Shown one piece after another: positions 10,246 to 22,243 of a DNA stretch of 64,000 nucleotides. A program made the translations under genes and the position numbers. Origin of the DNA: Endomychus coccineus. Taxonomy: Eukaryota > Arthropoda > Insecta > Coleoptera > Endomychidae. The notes beneath the pieces were generated by a model. It saw only the letters and a list, made by a program, of their open reading frames with translations, had not been told where the DNA came from and did no database searches. Position 1 is the first letter of the stretch. Each line of letters starts with the position of its first letter. The DNA lies in assembly GCA_958510875.1 (NCBI GenBank), contig OY294067.1, positions 193,509,322 to 193,573,321 on the forward strand. Direction: 5' to 3'.

Positions 10246-12180
10246 CTAGGATTTAGCATGTTCATTATATTCCCTCAATGTATAAAAAACATTTTCCAGT
10301 AGGAAGGATTTCAGACCAATCTTGAAAGAGGAGATAGAATCACAGTTTTTAATATGGCTCAATGAATTTTGTCCTACTTTAAGGCTCCTATATGTGGGCC
10401 GAATTTGCTCATTTTGTCTTGTGTCATAGTTATGTATTTCCCTGTTTGTAGTCAAGTTTTCTTTATTTAAAAATACGTATAAACACATTTCCGAAATTGG
10501 AATTCCTGTAAGGGTTAAAATTGTATATGTTTCGAATAATGATCTGCATGAATAATTTCGTGGTACGTCTGCAATGCACCTGATTAATTTCTTCTGATGA
10601 ACGAATACATCAGAGGCTAGAGCAGACATTCCCCGAAGGCAAATTCCATATGCTAATCTGGACACAACATGTCCAAAATATATAGTTAGCAGATGATTCA
10701 AATTTAAAACATGTTTAATATTTCTAAATAGGTAATTAATTGAGTTCAATTTAGTCCTAAGATCCTGGCAGTGCAATTTCCAGTTTAAATTCGTACTATG
10801 GTTAGCCCTAGAAATTTTTTATTATCCGCGCAGTGTAAGATATTATTATCAATGCTTAAGTTTAATATTAAGTCATTTTTATTCTGGTAAGAATGAAATT
10901 GGATGTAGTGTGTTTTAGATACGTTTAGGTGCAATAATTTTTGGGTAAACCAATTGGAAAGCGCCAGAATAGCTTCCTTACAATTATTTTGTATTTCTGA
11001 TTTCTCACCCGTGATTATCACAGATGTGTCATCAGCATATAGATGGAGATGCTGTAGGTGGTAGAGGTTTTTCTAGATCGTTTATGTAGAGTAAGAATAG
11101 TTTAGGTCCCATAATTGTGCCCTGCGGTATTCCTATATCTGTTTCTAAACAAGTGGAATTCACGGATGTTCTCACATTCCCTGTTACACAGTTTATCGAC
11201 ACATATTGTTGTCTGTTGGCAAGAAAATATTTTTATGGTTAACGCAGTCAAACGCCCTGCTGAGGTCACAGAAAATCCCTACCGAATTTTCAGCTTCATC
11301 TAGCGAGGTTATGATATTGTCATATAATTAATGTGCTGCTTTCATAGTTGAGTAATTCGTGCAGAATCCATGTTCATTTTGGAGATGATATCAAATTTTT
11401 CAATAAAACTGTCTAGTCTGTTCAGGGAGGCATATTCAAAAATCTTTGAAAATACAGAAGATAGCGCCACTGGCCTGTAGTTTTCCATTTTTTTACTATC
11501 ATTCTTTTTATGAAGTGGTATTATTTTACTTTTCTTTAATACCTCTGAAAATTGTCCATTTTCAAAAGATGTGTTTACTAAATAAGTGAAACTGTCTAGT
11601 CTGTTCAAAGAGGCATATTTAAAAATCTTTGAAAATACAGAGGATAGCGCCACTGGCCTATAGTTTTCCACTTTTTTACTATCATTCTTTTTATGAAGTG
11701 GTATTATTTTACTTTTCTTTAATACCTCTGAAAATTGTCCATTTTCAGAAGATGTGTTTACTAAATAAGTGATTGGTTCGATAATAGTCCTCAAACATTT
11801 TTTTATTATAAAATTTGGTACGTCATCCGGTCCTGATGATTTTTTGTTTTTTAGTTTACTGTTTAACAGATTGTATAGTTCTACTGATGTAAATGGTACC
11901 AAAAACAAGCTTTATTTATGTATGAACGAGAACTTATTCTTATTATTACATTTTGGTAACTGATCAATGACTGTATAGGGGGCATCTAGAAAATATTTGT
12001 TGAAAGATAAAGCAATAATTTCTGGGTCATTATCTATGGTACCTTCTAAGTTTATTTGTATTTCTTTGTGTTCATTTATTTTATTTGTCAGGGTATTAGT
12101 AATACTCCAGGCGGCTTTAATAGGATTATCAGATTTATTAATTAATTGCTGGAAGTGGTTTTTTTGAATTAGTTACTATA
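10246..12180 (-). pseudogene. LINE reverse transcriptase with internal 183-bp tandem duplication
   Basis: 11342-11908 contains KNKKSSGPDDVPNFIIKKCL and KKNDSKKVENYRPVALSSVF, RT motifs 0-2. A segment of 61 codons (starting near 11406 and again near 11589 on the plus strand) is present twice, in frame, so the YRPVALSSVFSKIF block occurs two times. 10785-11021 holds the thumb region and 10246-10776 the C-terminal domain (NYDTRQNEQIRPTYRSLK). The YADD region (about 11020-11060) is broken. Confidence 0.75.
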
Positions 12181-12183
12181 GTA

Positions 12184-13920
12184 CAGTCGCTAGAGGAACG
12201 AAATCCAGCGCATATCGCTTGAAAAATGAAGGTGGAAATTTTGTATGTTTCTATATGTATTTTGATGCGCTGAAAACGGGAAAAATAATCAAAAAATTCC
12301 TACGAGTTAGCTTCAAAAGTTACGGCCATTTTTTTGGCGCGAAAAAAGACGATTTTCATGTTTTTTGCGTTTAAAAAGAAAACGGTGGCCCAAATGAAAA
12401 AACATGTCGAGAGACAAATTGTACAAAAAGTGAAAACGCATCGTTTGAGTTGGAATATAAGTCATTTTGAGGTTATGATCTTGAGATATGAGCATAATAG
12501 TGTTTTTTTTGGGGGAAAACAAATGTTTTTTTTCTCATTCGAATATTGACCAAAAAAATATTCTATTCAAATTGAGAGATGGTATTTTTTATACACTTTC
12601 TACAATGTTTTGTTTTTTATCTTTCATTTTGGCTTCACAATCGGCCATTTTCAAAAATCCCTAAAACTGAGATTGCCAGCCGAAAAATGGACTTATCGAC
12701 AAAAAAAAATCCGCACGTAGATTTCAACAAATGTGATACAAAACATCCTTCAATACTGTTTTTGGGGTTAAAAAAAAAATGTTGGACAACTTTGAAAATT
12801 TCGGGCCTCGGAAAATGTGCAAATTTTTCAGGTTAGAAATTTTTTAGGATGATCAAATTTCAGGTTCTATTAAAGTATTTCACGACGAGTATACTATACT
12901 AAAAAAAACTTTTCTACGTTAAGTAGAAGTTGAGATATTGATATAAATGTGTTTGGGCCTCCCCAGAACCCAGCCTATCGAGCATATCGAAAAAATTCGG
13001 AAATCGTTGGAAAGTAGACAAATTTTCTGATCTAAATCCAAAAATAAGACCTCGTAGCTGTATTCATCTCGAATTTAGAGCGCGTTGACATAAAAAAAAT
13101 CACGTGTAAAATAATGCAGCGGCTTAAATTTCTATACCGCTTATTAGTCCAGGCATTTAAGGATGAAAATCGACGATTTTTGTCCGAATTTCCGCGAGGT
13201 CTAAATTTGGTCTATTCTTATGTATTTTGACACGCTGAACGCGATGGTGTAGATTAAATTTGGATTAACCTTGTGCTCGAAAAACTATGGCCATTTTTTT
13301 AACCTGAAAATGGCCATTTTTCGTTTTTTTGCGTTTTGAGACAAAACTATGAGTTTTATGGAAAAATGTTTCGAACAAAAGTTGTTGGAAAAACTAATAC
13401 GCAACTTTTGGATTTAGTCTCAAGTCGATTCGAGGTTGTGGGCCTAAGATTGGGCCCATTTAAAGTGTTTTTTGGCACATTGAAAAATTGAGTATATGTC
13501 AAAGAGTTTTCAGTTTTTCATATTTTGTTTTGGTGAAAATATAATATTTTCATTCTTCTTTTATTTGATTTTTAGTATTTTGACCTATCTCATTTTTTGG
13601 AGTCACAATCGGCCATTTTGAAAAATCCGTATTTTACGAATTTCATACGAAATACTGATGTTATCAATCTAAATCCAAAATTATTCGAAAGACTTCATCA
13701 TTTTCCATATAATATCCAAAATTCAAGCATTTTGCTCAGGAGAAATAACTTTAGCGCCATTTTGAAAATTTTGAACCAACGAAAAATCCAAACTTTTTGA
13801 GGTTAGAAATTTTTCACGGAACCCAAATTTTAGGTTCTTTTAGAGGTTTTGATAGCGAGTATTTTAAGTCTAAGCAGATTGATTTGAGTCGAATAGAAAT
13901 GAAGCTATCCTAATAAATGT
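12184..13920 (+). repeat. Left inverted-repeat arm
   Basis: Matches the reverse complement of 16911-20304. It also carries internal similarity: the tgtgtttgggcctc block appears at about 12948 and 13918, each following a tttttgcgtttt...cggccatttt-type region, so each arm seems built from two diverged units. The right arm lacks about 100 bp corresponding to 12990-13110. Confidence 0.75.
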
Positions 13921-14158
13921 GTTTGGGCCTCTAAAGGGCCCAATTTTGGGCCTATAGACAAAAACCTTGAATCAAATTATAGAGAAATACTTCGGCTATT
14001 CCTGTTTGGAACAGCGTACGGAGATTCGTTCACAATTCCAAGTTATAACGAATTTCATCATAAAAATTTAGCGCGGAATTTCATGTAGCGGCAATAAGCG
14101 AGGGTCGGTACAATAGATTCCTCGCGCGAAATTATATTTTATAAATATTTTAACATGC
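13921..14158. other. Centre of DNA element, left part
   Basis: About 240 bp of non-arm sequence between the left arm and the solo LTR. The matching right part is 16202-16529. No gene or repeat seen. Confidence 0.4.
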
Positions 14159-14162
14159 ACCT

Positions 14163-16197
14163 TATAACGTGCCCTTGCGGCTTTTCGGTAAATTGCTTAC
14201 TGCGGTAAGCTTCGAATCCTCGGGCGCCAGATTTTTCCCAAAGGTTTACTCCTTTTTGAGGACTTCTGCTAGGGTCCTCTCCACAAGGCTCGTCACTATG
14301 CTATCTAAAGATAGCCTTGTCCCTAGGGTAGCTACAGTGAAGTATAACCAGAGTCCAATGGGCAGAAAACAGTATCGAAATTGTAGGCTTTAATTACAAT
14401 TGATACCTGGTTATAACTTAACTCGTTAAAGATGGAGCAGAAATAATTTAATAAAACAGGGAATTCCAAATATTAAAATATATAATGATTTGAACAAGTA
14501 CACTTTCAGAATAATCAATTTAAATGCAATTGAACGGTAATATTTCACAAAATTACACCCAGACGGTAAATGTAATGAAGCTCAAACGGTAAATGAAAAC
14601 TCTTTCAAGAAGTCAACTCTACAATAAGTCCGGTCACTAAATTTAATTCAGCGGTACGGGATCGGTTGCTGAATGATTCAGAATGATCAATTTGCGGAAA
14701 AGTACGAATCAAACCGGTCTCAGCGTAATGAGCGGTACCCGGTAAATTTTAGATAGCAGCACTAATAAATGAAATGTTCAAATCACACTACGATATATTC
14801 GGTTATTAATTCGGTTGCTTCGGAAAATATTGTTTGCACTAGTTTTCCGATTGTACGATATCAGATTTTACTATGTTTCGGTTAATTACTCTAATTGAGT
14901 TTATTCTGTCATCTCACCCACCCTTGTACTAACTTTCACGGAGTGCCCGGTAATTGTGTGACAGTGTTAGATTTTATACACTTTACAGATTCGGAACCTA
15001 GACAATTAGGGTTTATACTTCCGGGGTGACACAGTGTGCACAAACCCTAACTATCACATCTGCAATAACCCATATATCCACGGCCGAGGACTTCTCATAG
15101 TATTAAGGGAATTATTACGATTCTCAATCACACAACCACACAACCACCCTCAGCTTATACTTCTGGAGTGACACAGTGTGCACAAGCCGTTGGTGGTTTG
15201 GTCGTCTTAGGATATACTTATACTTCTGGAGTGACACAGTGTGCACAAATATACCAAAGACGCCCCTGTCGTTCAAACATACACACTCTGTACACACCAC
15301 ACAATTACTTGAATATTTCAATTCACGCGCGAATTCAAATCGTGTGCGATTCGACCTATGACTAGGATAAACTCAAATTCACCAATTCAAATTACTGAAT
15401 ACTACGGAACTCAGGTATCGTACAAACGTTCACCAATTACAATAACAATCATAAATTACGGAAATCAATATATCGTAATGCTCAAAAATATAAACTATTT
15501 GCTATCATTCACCTTTTTGTAAAATTCACACACACAAACAGAACACTATTGTTACTTCACAGCTTTTAAATCTCTGACTCACTCGAATAAATTCAAAAAC
15601 ACAAGAGAGCTACTTTACTGATTGAAAATCAAAAACACAAGAGATACTGTACGGCTCGAAATTCAAAAACACAAGAGAGCGATCTTCCGGCTGTCACGGC
15701 TTTTATATGTTTTTCGAGGTTCTGGACAGGTCTGCTCCACCAAATCCTTATTTTTGTGCCAATAGTTTTTACTTATGCCCCGAACAATGGTTAAAAGTGA
15801 CGCTACTTTTTAGATCTAAAATTCGCGCTCATGATATCACACCAGTTCTTCCCAGCGGAGTAAACAAGTGTTATCGGAGTTTTTAGGTTGTTCGCCCTTT
15901 TTATACATAAGGCTGCACAAAGTTTGGTGTCTTAACTGGCCAGACCCCTGTTTTTGCAACATATTTTATCGGAATGAAATGCAATTTTGAACGGTCATGA
16001 ATTAGATTCATCTATTTGAATAATTATACTTATTTGAAATTACGGAGATTTAGAAAAGTGGCAATCACGGAATACACATTCGGAATTCATTCATATCTAT
16101 TGAAATAATGAACTGTTCAAACTGAAATTACATGTAACATCCGTATTTATTGCCTGATCTAAATTAAATTATCTTTGGAAATTTAAGCTTCGTTACA
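14163..16197 (-). repeat. Solo LTR, copy 1 (about 2.0 kb family)
   Basis: 2035 bp in minus orientation with ends TGTAACG...CGTTATA, flanked by the 4-bp direct repeat acct (14159-14162 and 16198-16201). Homologous over its length to 44551-46594 and 56663-58685. A TATA box (tatgtataaaaag on the minus strand, near 15897-15906) and a tandem-repeat region with gtgtttttgaat units (15590-15680) are present. A 4-bp duplication fits Ty3/gypsy-type integration. There is no internal region beside it, so it is a solo LTR. Short frames at 15124-15365 come from its repeats. Confidence 0.8.
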
Positions 16198-16529
16198 ACC
16201 TGAATGCTTATAATCGTTTTGTGTGAATGTGTGAGTGTTACGTAACAAATTTCAATATTAAGCAAAATTTTAACATTTATATTTTTTTTTACATTTCATA
16301 TTTATTGAAAAATTATCTGCTTGTCTGATTATTTACAAATAAGCTACGTTTTATATTTTTTCCATTATTCATAACATAAAATAATATTATAATATAATTT
16401 AATCTAACTATCATAACATACATAATATTGCTTATTGGAAAAATAAAATGGCAATAAATGCAAGTGTACAGATTCACATTATAGATACGTCTAATACCCA
16501 TTATTTCATACAATAAACACATTTACTTT

Positions 16530-16908
16530 TTTCTCAATCTTTTTTTACCAAGAATTTCTGTAATTTCGCTATCAGTGGTACAGTCTGAATTGCACGACGT
16601 ATCGATGATGTTATCTTCGTTATCACTGTCATCATATATTGTTAAAGATGTGATATGATCATTATTGATATACGGATCATCGTGATCCGCTTCATCATCT
16701 GAGTTTGATAGTATTTGATCGTTGCTTCGTTGGAAGTGTCATTGATAACATCATCGGTATCGTCATCATCTTCATCATCGTGTTCATTTTCATCAATACA
16801 CATCAAAATCATCATCATCTAATATACTGATTTCTGACTCGGAGCAATTAGAACAGTTTTTACCTGCACAATGCTTACATAATGAGCTACAAGGTAATCC
16901 TAATTTTT
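16530..16908 (-). pseudogene. Cys-rich (CXC-like) and acidic C-terminal fragment in DNA element
   Basis: Between the arms, the minus strand reads LGLPCSSLCKHCAGKNCSNC, a cysteine cluster like the C-terminal half of a tesmin/TSO1 CXC motif, followed by SESEISILDDDDFD. After two apparent frameshifts come long Asp/Glu-rich stretches up to about 16530. Such Cys-rich plus acidic tails occur at the ends of some transposon-encoded proteins. The rest of the protein is absent, so this may be what is left of the element's own gene. Confidence 0.4.
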
Positions 16909-17146
16909 AATAAACATTTATTAGGATAGCTTCATTTCTATTCGACCCAAATCAATCTGCTTAGACTTAAGATACTCGCTATCAAAACCTCCAATAGAAC
17001 CTAGGATTTGGGTTCCGTAAAAAATGTCTAAATTTTCAAAATGGCGCTATGTCTCCGGAGCAAAATGCTTGAATTTTGGATATTATATGCAAAATGATGA
17101 AGTCTTTCGAATAATTTTGGATTTAGATTGATAACATCAGTATTTC

Positions 17147-18880
17147 TGCACCGTAAGGGGTATCGCAAGTAGGGGCTGTCCGCAGGGCGGAGTAATATCG
17201 CCGCTAATATGGATCATATTAGTTGACAACCTACTTCGGCGACTCAATGAGTTGGGCTACTACACCATTGGATACGCAGATGATCTTACAATCCTGCTTA
17301 CAGGACTTTATCTTGGAGTACTCTGTGAACTAATGCAGAGCGTTCTCAAGATAATTGAAGACTGGTGCATAGAATGCTCTCTGTCAGTGAACCCCACAAA
17401 GACAGAGCTAGTTCTGTTCACAAAGAAACGAAAGCTGGACCAGATGGTCCTACCAAAGCTTAAATGTACCCAGCTCAGGTTGGCATATGAGGTCAAGTAC
17501 CTAGGTATCGTGCTTGACAGCAAGCTAAACTGGCATCGACACCTTGAGGTAAAAGTCAGCAAAGCATGTGCGGTTTTTTGGCAATGTCGTAGGGCGATGG
17601 GGCGCTCATGGGGCTTGTCCCCTAAGATTACCCTGTGGCTATATACGGCTGTCATTAGACCCATGCTCTGCTACGGAGCACTTGTCTGGTGGCCCAGAAT
17701 CCGACAAGCAAATGAAATAGCTCACATCAGTCGGGTACAAAGGCTTGTGTGCTTGGCAGTGACTGGGGCTATGAGAACTACACCAACTGCAGCCATGGAG
17801 ACTATTCTCAATTTGCCTCCCCTGGACCTCTTTGTACAGGAGATGGCGCTGGGAGCGGCTCTAAGACTGCGGAATGGAAATTTGTGGAATGTGAAAAGAG
17901 GAGGTGGTCATGCTTTCATTCTCGAGGAGGCGTCCGTGAGGATACCTTTACTTGGAGCGCAAGCAGACCGCATACCGGCGAAGTTTACTTTCACCAAACA
18001 CTATCACATCGATTTAGACGAAAATGACGAAACAAAGCCCGACATAAACATGTTTACGGACGGCTCCAAAAATAGCCGGGGATCAGGTTCTGGAATATTC
18101 TCCGAAGAACTTGACCTTCGCGAATACATACCTCTAGGATCCCATGCTACAGTGTTCCAAACGGAGCTAGTAGCAGTGACCCAAGGAGCTAGAATAGCGG
18201 CGGACAAAAATACCGCCGGCAAACGAATACGGATCATGATAGACAGCAGAGCAGCACTACAAGCCCTTAGTAGCCAAAAGGTTAACTCAGGTTTAGTTTG
18301 GGAGTGCCACAGAACCCTCGAAAATCTGTCACAGTATAATGATGTTCAACTCACCTGGGTGAAAGGACACAGTGGACATCAAGGAAATGAAGAGGCGGAC
18401 AGGCTGGCGCGAAAAGGCTCCGGACAAACACTATTCGGGCCGGAGCCCTTCTTGCCGCTAACCTCAAGCACTCTGACTGCTTTGATAAAAGAAGATACCC
18501 TAAAACGGCATACCGAACGATGGATATCGAATGATAGCTGTAGACAGGCACATACTGCTATAAAAGCAGCGTGCCCAAAAATTGCAAAGTTCTGCCTACG
18601 ACTGACAAGATTTAATCTTAGAAGACTCGTAGGAATATGGACAGGACACTGCCGACTAAATAAACATCTTCACACGATGGGAGTCGTTGTCAACCCCATA
18701 TGTCGAGGATGCTACGAAGAGGATGAGACAGCGGAACATGTGATTTGTCACTGCCCGGCGCTCTCATCGACAAGAGATGCCATTTTGGGGGACCCCTGGC
18801 CAAATCTGGTCAACATTGGCGACGCTCCACCCGGTGCGGTCCTCGGGCTGATCAACGCGATTGGTTGGCTCGATGGCTGA
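17147..18880 (+). CDS. LINE RT (C-terminal half) plus RNase H, open frame
   Basis: The frame is open from the truncation point for 577 codons. It begins in RT motif 4 (RGCPQGGVISPLIW), then GYADDLTILL with the catalytic Asp pair (17270-17290), the thumb, and an RNase H domain with MFTDGSKNSRGSGSG, TELVAV, IDSRAAL and HSGHQGNEEADRLA, so all four acidic residues are present. A CCHC-like end (CRGCYEEDETAEHVICHCP) follows. RT with RNase H after it points to the LOA/I group. The lack of stops marks it as younger than its neighbours. The usual ATG at 17252 is not a true start; the N-terminal half is missing. Confidence 0.85.
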   Translation, partial: CTVRGIASRGCPQGGVISPLIWIILVDNLLRRLNELGYYTIGYADDLTILLTGLYLGVLCELMQSVLKIIEDWCIECSLSVNPTKTELVLFTKKRKLDQMVLPKLKCTQLRLAYEVKYLGIVLDSKLNWHRHLEVKVSKACAVFWQCRRAMGRSWGLSPKITLWLYTAVIRPMLCYGALVWWPRIRQANEIAHISRVQRLVCLAVTGAMRTTPTAAMETILNLPPLDLFVQEMALGAALRLRNGNLWNVKRGGGHAFILEEASVRIPLLGAQADRIPAKFTFTKHYHIDLDENDETKPDINMFTDGSKNSRGSGSGIFSEELDLREYIPLGSHATVFQTELVAVTQGARIAADKNTAGKRIRIMIDSRAALQALSSQKVNSGLVWECHRTLENLSQYNDVQLTWVKGHSGHQGNEEADRLARKGSGQTLFGPEPFLPLTSSTLTALIKEDTLKRHTERWISNDSCRQAHTAIKAACPKIAKFCLRLTRFNLRRLVGIWTGHCRLNKHLHTMGVVVNPICRGCYEEDETAEHVICHCPALSSTRDAILGDPWPNLVNIGDAPPGAVLGLINAIGWLDG

Positions 18881-18985
18881 GGAGGGACAGGGGCCTTCGC
18901 CTTGAAGGGGTGGCACAATGGGCCCAGTTCAGAGGCCTAAGTGCCAGTATAATTATACACCCTTCACATCAAAATCCATCCATCC
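17147..18985 (+). mobile_element. 5'-truncated LOA/I-type LINE with RNase H
   Basis: Inserted in the right arm of the DNA element. Perfect 12-bp target duplication catcagtatttc at 17135-17146 and 18986-18997. It starts within the RT palm and ends with a short 3' UTR (18881-18985) lacking a long poly(A), with catcc repeats near its end. Confidence 0.85.
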
Positions 18986-20510
18986 CATCAGTATTTCGTA
19001 TGAAATTCGTAAAATACGGATTTTTTAAAATGGCCGATTGATGAAATCAAATAAACGAAGAATGAAAATATTATATTTTCACCAAAACAAAATATGAAAA
19101 ACTGAAAACTCTGTGACATATACTCAATTTTTCAATGTGCCAAAAAACACATTAAATGGGCCCTATCTTAGGCCCACCACCTCGAATCGACTTGAGACTA
19201 AATCCAAAAGTTGCGTATTAGTTTTTCCAACAACTTTTGTTCGAAACATTTTTCCATAAAACTGATAGTTTTGTCTCAAAACGCAAAAAATCGAAAAATG
19301 GCCATTTTCAGGACCAAAAAATTGCCATAGTTTTTCGAGCACAAGGTTAATCCAAATTTAATCTACACCATCGTGTTCAGCGTGTCAAAATACATAAGAA
19401 TAGACCAAATTTAGACCTCGCGGAAATTCGGACGCAAATCGTCGAATTTCATCCTTAAATGCCTGGACTAATAAGCGGTATAGAAATTTAACCCGCTGCA
19501 CTATTATTATTTTTTCGATAGGCCCAAAATTGGGTTCTGGGGAGGCCCAAACACATTTATATCAATATCTCAACTTCTGCTTAACCTAGAAAAGTTTTTT
19601 TAGCGTAGTATACTCGTCGTGAAATACTTTAATAGAACCTGAAATTTGATCATCCTAAAAAATTTCTAACCTAAAAAATTTGCACATTTTCCGAGGTCCG
19701 AAATTTTCAAAGTTGTCCTACATTTTTTTTAAGCCCCAAAAACAGTATTGAAGGGTGTTTTGTATCACATTTGTTGAAATCTACGTGAGGATTTTTTTTT
19801 GTCGATAAGTCTATTTTTCGGGTGGCAATCTCAGTTTTAGGGATTTTTGAAAATGGCCGATTGTGAAGCCAAAATGAAAGATAAAAAAAACAAAACATTG
19901 TAGAAAGTATATAAAAAATACCATCTCTCAATTTGAATAGAATATTTTTTGGTCAATATTCGAATGTGAAAAAAACATTCGTTTTCCCCCAAAAAAACAC
20001 TATTACGCTTATATCTCAAGATCATAACCTCAAAATGACTTATATTCCAACTCAAACGATGCGTTTTCACTTTTTGTACAATTTGTCTCTCGACATGTTC
20101 TTTCATTTGGGCCACCGTTTTCTTTTTAAACGCAAAAAACATGAAAATCGTCTTTTAGCGCCAAAAAATGGCCGTAACTTTTGAAGCTAACTCGTAGGAA
20201 TTTTTTGAATATTTTTCCCGTTTTCAGCACACCGAAATACGTATAAAAACACTGCAAATTCACACCTTCAATTTTTTTTTTCTCAATTTTTCCTCTGGCG
20301 ACTGGCCTATAGGCGTTCATGTTTGAGTTTTTCCTGTTTGTACATCTCTATGAGTTTTGGGTGGTTGTTTTTTAGTTTAAATAAATCTTTTAGATTTGCA
20401 CTTGACTGTTTAATTTCTTGATTTACCCAATTTTTATTATGCTTTCGGATAATGTTTTTTTTATCGGAAAATGTATATTAAAATGGTATAAAAATATATT
20501 ATGAAAATGA

Positions 20511-21190
20511 TCAATCACGGAAGCTCACATTGGTTTTACTATAAACCGTTGCCCAATTGAGTAGTGTATTTGTGAAGTTGACGATAGCATCTTGGCTAAA
20601 ATTACGTTTAGAAAATAATATACGTTTTGTTGGGTTACGTGCTATTTTGGTTTTAATAAAGATTGTACTATGATCTGATAAATAATTGCTACAGACCCAT
20701 GAAGATATTGTTGTGGGTAGGTTAGTATATGTATGGTCCAATAGCGATTTCTTTCGAGTAGGTTCGTTCACGATATTTCTTAAATTGAAGCTTATAACAG
20801 TATTTTGTAGTTTTTTATACTGATGAGCATCTCGAAATGGATCTATATTAAAGTCACCCGGTAAGATATGTCTATTTGATTTATATACATAACCCAATGC
20901 TCTGTCAATATTTTCGCAAAAAATATTTGCATTCCCCACAGCACTGGGAGATACATAAACCGTTAATATTAAAAGGGTTTCATAATTGTCTGGCTTCCAC
21001 TTTATACCACAGGTTCCGAAATTTTTTGATAAAACGGGTTAAGATTGATGGGAGATACCTTAAGTCCTTGTCTATACCAAATTCCTACTCCTTCACCTCC
21101 TTGAAGATTAGTCCTACAGTAATGAGTAGCCTTAATGAAGCCTGGAAAATGGACATATCTGCTTCTCTTCTCTAAGTTTCGGTTAAACAA
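20511..21190 (-). pseudogene. LINE endonuclease (APE-like)
   Basis: 21002-21190 holds GGEGVGIWYRQGL (substrate-pocket strand). 20511-20939 holds ILPGDFNIDPF (catalytic GDFN), then SLLDHTYTN and SDHSTIFIKT (SDH motif). All three catalytic landmarks are present, although frames are broken near 20940-21000. It continues into the linker at 20305-20510 before the inserted DNA element. Confidence 0.75.
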
Positions 21191-21630
21191 ATAAAATTTA
21201 ATGTCTTAAAATTATGAATATAATCTAAATTTATAAAATTCATTGTCATGTCTGTGAGACCTTGACAATTTAGAGACAGAATATCTGCAGCTTGTTCTGT
21301 CTTTTCCTGCATCTTCGCTCTTGGATGAAAAAACCTTGTCACGTAACTTCCGTAAATTTTCGGGTATTATCAAAGTTTATTAAGTCGATTATTACTTTAA
21401 AAGATGAATAATATTCCGGGAATTTAGAAGTCATAATCTCACACTTCACCTCTGGAAAAGAGGGCGTTAGCAATTTTGCTATGTTGTCAGGTGTTGTTTT
21501 GGGGTCCAACCTAGATACATAAAGAAATTCCTTTCTTGGTGCAGATTTTATTGCCTGATTATCTAGTACATTAATTGTTCAATGATAGAAGGTTGTGGAT
21601 TCCGTGCTATTTTGGATGATTTCCTTTTAA

Positions 21631-22243
21631 CTAAGTTTCTAAATTGTCTTGGGATTTCAACATGTTTTGATTATTTAATGTGGACATCTGTTCCGATTTT
21701 GTGATAGGAGACATATGTTGAGTGTCTTTATTTTCATTCGTTTTTAATACAGCCGTGATCTTTTTGTTCTTGTTGGAAGGCATCTGTTTAATTTTCTTTA
21801 ATTCGTTCGGTTTTTCAATTGATTTGTGTAAGGCTTCATTTGTAGATGAAGCCTGAATTACTGCATCATTAGCTGTGTTGTATTCAATTTTTTCTTTTAA
21901 TAAGAGTAATTGGTCTTTGAGAGCGACAATTAAGTCATCTTTTTGTTTTATTATTAATTTCAGGTACCTGATTTCCATTTGGTAAGTGCTGTTGTTCCTT
22001 GTCTTCAGCATCACAATAAAGTAGATCGTTTCCCTGGACTTCTGGGTTATTTTTCTGAGAATCAAAGATATTTCTATGACTGCAACAATTAATTGTGTTT
22101 TCACTTATTACAATCGGGCTTTTAAGGTTTTCCGCACACCTTCCGTGATATTCAGAGCCACATTTTATACATTTATGTCCATTATTCACATTGTATTTGC
22201 AGCGTTTACAATTTACAACTTCAGTATCCGCCATTTTATACAA
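21631..22243 (-). pseudogene. LINE ORF1 with PHD-like finger and coiled coil
   Basis: Starts MADTEVVNCKRCKYNVNNGH near 22234. The C-x2-C, C-x2-C-x5-HGRC and following CC form a PHD/ZZ-like finger, found in ORF1 of several CR1-superfamily LINEs. A frameshift near 21950-22000 moves to a helical, probably coiled-coil segment (LIIKQKDDLIVALKDQLLLL) and a Lys/Asn-rich tail. Confidence 0.65.

Larger units (their letters stand above)
16911..20304 (-). repeat. Right inverted-repeat arm, split by a LINE
   Basis: Reverse-complement partner of the left arm. It is interrupted at 17147-18985 by the LOA-like LINE; joining 17146 to 18998 restores the match to the left arm across cgaatttcatacgaaatactgatg, which shows the LINE came later. 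Confidence 0.75.
12182..20306. mobile_element. Long-inverted-repeat DNA element with two later insertions
   Basis: Ends read CAGTCGCTAGAGGAA (left, from 12184) and, reversed, CAGTCGCCAGAGGAA (right, to 20304). The arms, 12184-13920 and about 16911-20304 (without the LINE at 17147-18985), are inverted copies of one another over some 1.5-1.7 kb. LINE sequence resumes beyond both ends, and ctatag occurs at both junctions (12177-12181 region and 20307-20312), a possible target duplication. Without the nested LTR and LINE it would be about 4.2 kb. No known superfamily is assigned. Short open frames inside the arms are not conserved as protein. Confidence 0.72.

Noticed and set aside
12313..12836. 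Frames in the left inverted arm, also 19707-20320 in the right arm
   Set aside because: Both strands are open, composition is A/T-run-rich, and no motif is seen; they reflect repeat sequence, not genes.
15124..15365. Overlapping small frames on both strands in LTR copy 1
   Set aside because: They arise from the gtgcac/acttctgg repeats of the LTR; no conserved protein among the three LTR copies.
17749..18027. Alternative frames within the LOA-like LINE, also 18004-18237 and 18351-18551
   Set aside because: Shadows of the 577-codon RT-RNase H frame.
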